From positions 1 through 64,000 of the forward strand of contig CAAEPE010000044.1 in NCBI GenBank assembly GCA_900757795.1: a stretch of DNA of 64,000 nucleotides. Reading direction: 5' to 3'. Position 1 is the stretch's first letter, and each line of letters starts with the position of its first letter. The notes under the pieces are model-generated. The model made no database searches and had not been told where the DNA came from. It worked only from the letters and a program-made list of their open reading frames with translations. This DNA is from an uncultured Phascolarctobacterium sp. GTDB taxonomy: Bacteria > Bacillota > Negativicutes > Acidaminococcales > Acidaminococcaceae. The translations under genes and the position numbers were made by a program. Shown one piece after another: positions 60,678 through 64,000 of this stretch.

Positions 60678-61245
60678 CAAAATGGTGGGAGCGCTGGAAG
60701 CGGTATTGTTTGCTGCCGGTGAACCTTTAAGTGTGGCAGAAATTTCTACCTGTTTGCAGCTGGAAAAGCCGCAGGTGTGGGAGCTTTTGACCAGCCTAGA
60801 AAATATTTACGAAAAGCAGGAGCACGGTTTGATGCTGCGGCAGGTGGATGAAGGCTATCAGCTGGTAACGAAGCCTGTTTTTTATAATTATGTAGGCAAT
60901 TTAAGCCGAAAAAAAGAAGTTAAGCTTACCAATGCAGCTATGGAAACACTGGCTATCATTGCCTTTAAGCAACCTGTTACTCGCGCCGAAATGGAAGCAA
61001 TTCGCGGGGTTAAGGTAGACGGCGTTGTGAATACTTTGCTGGATTTAGGCTTGATAGCAGAAGCAGGCCGTAAAAAAGTTTTAGGCAATCCTATTTTATA
61101 TGCTACTACGCATAAATTTTTAACGGTATTTGGCATTGCTTCCTTAGCTGATTTGCCGCCGCTTGATTTTCAGCCAGAAGATGAAACAGAGGCTGTACAG
61201 CAGGTTTTGGCTTTGGAAAATACTACTGAAGAAAAACTTGAATGA
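60667..61245 (+). CDS. scpB: Segregation and condensation protein B
   Basis: A ScpB of about 192 residues. A GTG at 60667 with GGGGG upstream gives (M)YHNKMVGALEAVLFAAGEPLS, the usual family start; an ATG at 60682 is the alternative. Two winged-helix domains follow (VAEISTCLQL, then TNAAMETLAIIAFKQPVTRAEM and IRGVKVDGVVNTLLDLGLI). It overlaps scpA by 11 nt. Confidence 0.93.
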   Translation: MYHNKMVGALEAVLFAAGEPLSVAEISTCLQLEKPQVWELLTSLENIYEKQEHGLMLRQVDEGYQLVTKPVFYNYVGNLSRKKEVKLTNAAMETLAIIAFKQPVTRAEMEAIRGVKVDGVVNTLLDLGLIAEAGRKKVLGNPILYATTHKFLTVFGIASLADLPPLDFQPEDETEAVQQVLALENTTEEKLE

Positions 61246-61274
61246 AAGCTAATGAAGATAGAGGAATGAATTTG

Positions 61275-62000
61275 ATGGAAGAACGTTTACAAAAAATTCT
61301 TGCTGCCGCGGGTATTGCTTCCCGTCGCGAGGCAGAAAAAATTATTACTGCCGGACGCGTGCGCGTGAACGGTAAAATAGTTACTGAGCTGGGGAGTAAA
61401 TACGATCCTAGCAGCGTAAAAATTTCTGTTGATGGCAACCCCATAAAAGCTGAAACTAAAGTGTATTACATGTTTTATAAGCCTCGCGGAGTAGTAACTA
61501 CGATGAGCGATCCGCAAAATCGCCGCAGTATTGCCGATTTTGTACAGAATTTGGGAGAAAGGGTATTTCCCGTTGGGCGCTTAGATTATAATACGGAAGG
61601 ACTTTTGCTGTTGACCAACGACGGAGCTTTGGCGCAGGCACTGATGCACCCAAGTCATGAGGTGAATAAAACCTATTTAGTTAAAGTTCCGGGCATTGTG
61701 CCTCAGGAAAAGCTGGATATGCTGCGCATTGGCGTGAAATTAGAAGACGGCATGACGGCTCCGGCTGTGGTAAATTTGCGCAGCTATGAACACGAGCATA
61801 ATTTTACTTTATTTGATATCACTATTCATGAAGGCCGTAACCGTCAGGTGCGCCGTATGTGCGATGCCATTGGTTATCCCGTGCGTGATTTGAAGCGTGT
61901 AAAAATGGGGCCTATAACCTTGAGCAACATTGGGCGGGGCAAATTCCGCGAGCTTACTGACGGCGAGCTGGCTGCGTTAATGAAGGCGGCTAAACTATGA
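61275..62000 (+). CDS. rluB: RsuA/RluB-family 23S rRNA pseudouridine synthase
   Basis: A protein of about 241 residues. The ATG at 61275 fits the family start MEERLQKILAAAGIASRREA and has AGAGG upstream; a longer frame begins at 61242, overlapping scpB. S4 domain (1-60), catalytic GRLDYNTEGLLLLTNDGALA with the nucleophilic Asp, and IHEGRNRQVRRMCDAIGYPV. The gene order scpA-scpB-rluB is conserved in Firmicutes. Confidence 0.93.
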   Translation: MEERLQKILAAAGIASRREAEKIITAGRVRVNGKIVTELGSKYDPSSVKISVDGNPIKAETKVYYMFYKPRGVVTTMSDPQNRRSIADFVQNLGERVFPVGRLDYNTEGLLLLTNDGALAQALMHPSHEVNKTYLVKVPGIVPQEKLDMLRIGVKLEDGMTAPAVVNLRSYEHEHNFTLFDITIHEGRNRQVRRMCDAIGYPVRDLKRVKMGPITLSNIGRGKFRELTDGELAALMKAAKL

Positions 62001-63238
62001 AAAAAGTAGTAATTGTTGGCGGCGGTGCTGCCGGGCTATTAGCAGGAATTACCGCAGCTCAAAATGGTGCAGAAACTATTATTTTAGAAAAAATGCGCGA
62101 GCCAGGTAGAAAAATGCTCATCACCGGTAAGGGACGCTGCAATATTACTAATGCTTGCGAGCTGCCGGAAATTATAAAAAATCTCCCAGGAAACGGAAGA
62201 TTTTTAAATTCTGCTTTACATAGGTTCACTAATGATGATATAGTAGATATGTTAGAGTCTAATGGTCTGCAAACTAAGGTAGAACGCGGCGGCAGAATTT
62301 TTCCTGTCAGCGACAAGGCTAGAGACGTAGTCGATACTTTGGTAAAGATTTTTACTCAAGCAGGCGGGAAGCTGGTGACTGATACTAAGGTTTTGGAGAT
62401 TCTCTCACAAAACGGTAAGGTAACCGGAGTGAAAACTGCTAACAAGGTATTTAAGACTGATGCTGTGATTTTAGCGGCAGGCGGTGCGTCCTATCCCGGT
62501 ACCGGCAGTGACGGCGGCGGTGCTAAGCTGGCTGCTAAAGTAGGTCATAAAATTATTCCTTTAAAGCCGTCTCTTGTACCATTGGAAAGCGATCATCCTT
62601 ATTTAGAAAGTTTGCAGGGATTATCTTTGCGCAATGTTGCGGCGACATTAGTGGCTGACGGCAAAAAAATCGCCAGCGAATTTGGCGAAATGCTGTTTAC
62701 GCATTTTGGCGTTTCAGGGCCAATTATTCTTTCTTTGAGTAATTTGGCTGCACAAGCGCTAGGTGGGGGCAAAGAAGTAGAGCTGCAGATAGATTTAAAG
62801 CCTGCTTTAAGCGAGGAAAAGCTGGACGCGCGTATTCAGCGTGATTTTAAAGAATACAGTCGTAAGCAGCTGGTCAACGGCTTAAAGGATTTACTGCCCC
62901 AAAGATTGATTTCTGTAGTCTGCGATATGGCGTATTTGGATGAGGAAAAGTTTATCAATCAAATTTCCCGCGAAGAACGTTTGCGTTTGTTGACGACTTT
63001 AAAATGCTTTGTTGTTCCAATTACGGCGACTCGCCCTTTGAGTGAGGCTATCGTTACTGCGGGCGGCGTAGATGTTAAAGAAATCAATCCTAAAACCATG
63101 GAGTCCAAGCTTATTTCCGGATTGTATTTTGCCGGTGAGGTGATGGATGTTGATGGCTTTACAGGCGGATATAATTTACAGGCTGCTTTTTCCAGTGGTT
63201 ATGCCGCAGGATCGGCTGCCAGCATGGATGAAGCATAA
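61997..63238 (+). CDS. HI0933/YhiN-family FAD-dependent oxidoreductase
   Basis: A 413-residue flavoprotein. FAD motif VVIVGGGAAGLLAGITAAQN, GKGRCNITNA, the ERGGRIFPVSDKA segment, LAAGGASYPGTGSDGGGAKLA, EMLFTHFGVSGPIILSLS and C-terminal TAGGVDVKEINPKTMESK with DVDGFTGGYNLQAAFSSGYA. The biological role of this family is unclear. It overlaps rluB by ATGA. Confidence 0.93.
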   Translation: MKKVVIVGGGAAGLLAGITAAQNGAETIILEKMREPGRKMLITGKGRCNITNACELPEIIKNLPGNGRFLNSALHRFTNDDIVDMLESNGLQTKVERGGRIFPVSDKARDVVDTLVKIFTQAGGKLVTDTKVLEILSQNGKVTGVKTANKVFKTDAVILAAGGASYPGTGSDGGGAKLAAKVGHKIIPLKPSLVPLESDHPYLESLQGLSLRNVAATLVADGKKIASEFGEMLFTHFGVSGPIILSLSNLAAQALGGGKEVELQIDLKPALSEEKLDARIQRDFKEYSRKQLVNGLKDLLPQRLISVVCDMAYLDEEKFINQISREERLRLLTTLKCFVVPITATRPLSEAIVTAGGVDVKEINPKTMESKLISGLYFAGEVMDVDGFTGGYNLQAAFSSGYAAGSAASMDEA

Positions 63239-63261
63239 ATATTGTAATAAAGTGTGGTTAG

Positions 63262-63936
63262 ATGTTTATGAAAAGAATTGTTGTTGCCATTGATGGACCG
63301 GCTGGCGCAGGTAAAAGTACCATAGCTAAGCTGGTAGCAGAAAAACTTGGTTATGCCTATATTGATACGGGTGCTATGTACAGAAGCGTTGCTTGGAAGT
63401 TTTTAGAGACTGGTAAAGCTTTTGACGAAGCCTATATTAGTGAACTGGCTAAAACTATGGTGATAGAGTTCAAACCAGAAGCAAATATTAATCGTGTATT
63501 TGTTGACGGTGTGGAAGTAACAGGCGCTATCCGTAGTGCTGAAGTAACGGCTAATGTTTCGCGTGTAGCCGCTATTGGTGATGTGCGCGAGGCCATGGTT
63601 GAGCAGCAGCGCCGTATGGGAGAAACAGGCGGTGTACTTATGGACGGACGCGATATTGGTACAGTAGTTTTTCCTAACGCACAACTGAAAATTTTTCTTA
63701 CCGCGTCTGTGGAAGAACGTGCTATGCGCCGTTATAAGGAGCTTGTAGCTAAGGGAGAGCAAGTAGATTTGGCGCAGCTTCAAAATGATATTGCCAGCCG
63801 CGATAAGCAAGACAGCGAAAGAGCCATCAGTCCTCTGCGTCAGGCAGAAGATGCACTGTTGTTGGATACCTCCGATATGAATATTCAGCAAGTAACAGAA
63901 AAAATTTTGACCCTGGTTGAGGAGCGGGCGAAATGA
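63262..63936 (+). CDS. cmk: Cytidylate kinase
   Basis: A 224-residue CMP/dCMP kinase. RIVVAIDGPAGAGKSTIAKL (P-loop), YIDTGAMYRSVAWKF, MDGRDIGTVVFPNAQLKIFL and the lid region with RDKQDSERAISPL. Start either at 63262 (MFMKR) or two codons later; the Shine-Dalgarno is weak. It overlaps the next gene by ATGA. Confidence 0.95.
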   Translation: MFMKRIVVAIDGPAGAGKSTIAKLVAEKLGYAYIDTGAMYRSVAWKFLETGKAFDEAYISELAKTMVIEFKPEANINRVFVDGVEVTGAIRSAEVTANVSRVAAIGDVREAMVEQQRRMGETGGVLMDGRDIGTVVFPNAQLKIFLTASVEERAMRRYKELVAKGEQVDLAQLQNDIASRDKQDSERAISPLRQAEDALLLDTSDMNIQQVTEKILTLVEERAK

Positions 63937-64000
63937 TTTATAGTATCGCTAAGATAATTTTGAAAGTGTTGTTTGCCATTGGCTTGAGGATGCGCGTAGA
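63933..64000 (+). CDS. Probable 1-acyl-glycerol-3-phosphate acyltransferase, N-terminal fragment
   Basis: ATG at 63933 overlaps the cmk stop. Only MIYSIAKIILKVLFAIGLRM and a few residues are visible: a hydrophobic N-terminal helix. PlsC commonly follows cmk in Firmicutes and begins this way, but the catalytic HxxxxD lies beyond the window. Call is by position. Confidence 0.5.
   Translation, partial: MIYSIAKIILKVLFAIGLRMRV

Noticed and set aside
1..64000. CRISPR arrays, prophage or rRNA genes
   Set aside because: No regularly spaced repeats, phage structural genes or rRNA sequence were seen; only one tRNA is present.

Overview
The window comes from a diderm, low-to-medium GC Firmicute of the class Negativicutes. 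Firmicutes-type genes (etf, [FeFe] hydrogenase, scpAB, DUF896, AT-rich spacers with strong sigma70-type promoters) sit beside two TonB-dependent outer-membrane receptors, which need an outer membrane. An Acidaminococcaceae (Phascolarctobacterium-like) gut anaerobe is my best guess, from gene content only. The window is dominated by corrinoid metabolism.

Layout. 1-96 is the 5' end of an IS256-type transposase cut by the window edge. 245-6107 holds a first TonB receptor, a ChlI/ChlD-type AAA+ chelatase motor pair and a small secreted protein. The receptor and the chelatase genes start from two look-alike promoters with 19-bp spacers and a shared TATATACCYAGTA element, the layout typical of MerR-type regulation. 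No CobN/ChlH catalytic subunit is present. 6234-17410 is a cobalamin-riboswitch-controlled transport locus: a second TonB receptor (BtuB-like), a secreted repeat protein, a lone FecE/BtuD-like ATPase, an S-component-like membrane protein with a large extracytoplasmic domain, a double EcfA ATPase, EcfT, a membrane-anchored PQQ-type beta-propeller and an MsbA-type ABC half-transporter. This locus is the best candidate for an undescribed system. Both receptor genes also share a CCATGAAAGAYTGGG element that opens a small ORF ending at the receptor start.

17600-19817 carries an Asp-box (BNR) protein and an orphan TctC-type binding lipoprotein. 20012-34030 is a second, compact cobalamin riboswitch followed by a long cobalamin operon of the anaerobic (early cobalt) route: cbiD-L-F-G-H-J-ET-A-B, a CobD-like decarboxylase, an ApgM-like phosphomutase/phosphatase family gene, cbiP, cobA and cbiC. 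The cobaltochelatase CbiK/X and the nucleotide-loop genes cobU, cobS, cobT and cobC are not in the window. alaS follows with its own promoter.

37040-42447 includes a small hypothetical gene, fba (minus strand), an RluA-type pseudouridine synthase, a DUF896 gene and a btuFCD-type importer. 42512-46083 (minus strand) is an [FeFe] hydrogenase with a NuoF-tail/GltD fusion partner. 46377-64000 is mostly housekeeping: a sodium:solute symporter, dnaE, etfBA (ferredoxin-fused EtfA), pyruvate kinase, two unknown genes, a BMP-type binding protein, tRNA-Asn, an enoyl-CoA hydratase, then the operon M50 protease-scpA-scpB-rluB-yhiN-cmk-plsC, the last cut by the window end.

How it fits together: the cell appears to make corrinoids de novo by the anaerobic route and to import them through at least one TonB receptor plus an ECF-type and/or BtuFCD-type inner-membrane step. 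Two B12 riboswitches, each followed by an intrinsic terminator, would shut down synthesis and import when cobalamin is plentiful. The link of the ChlID pair to this economy is inferred from position only.
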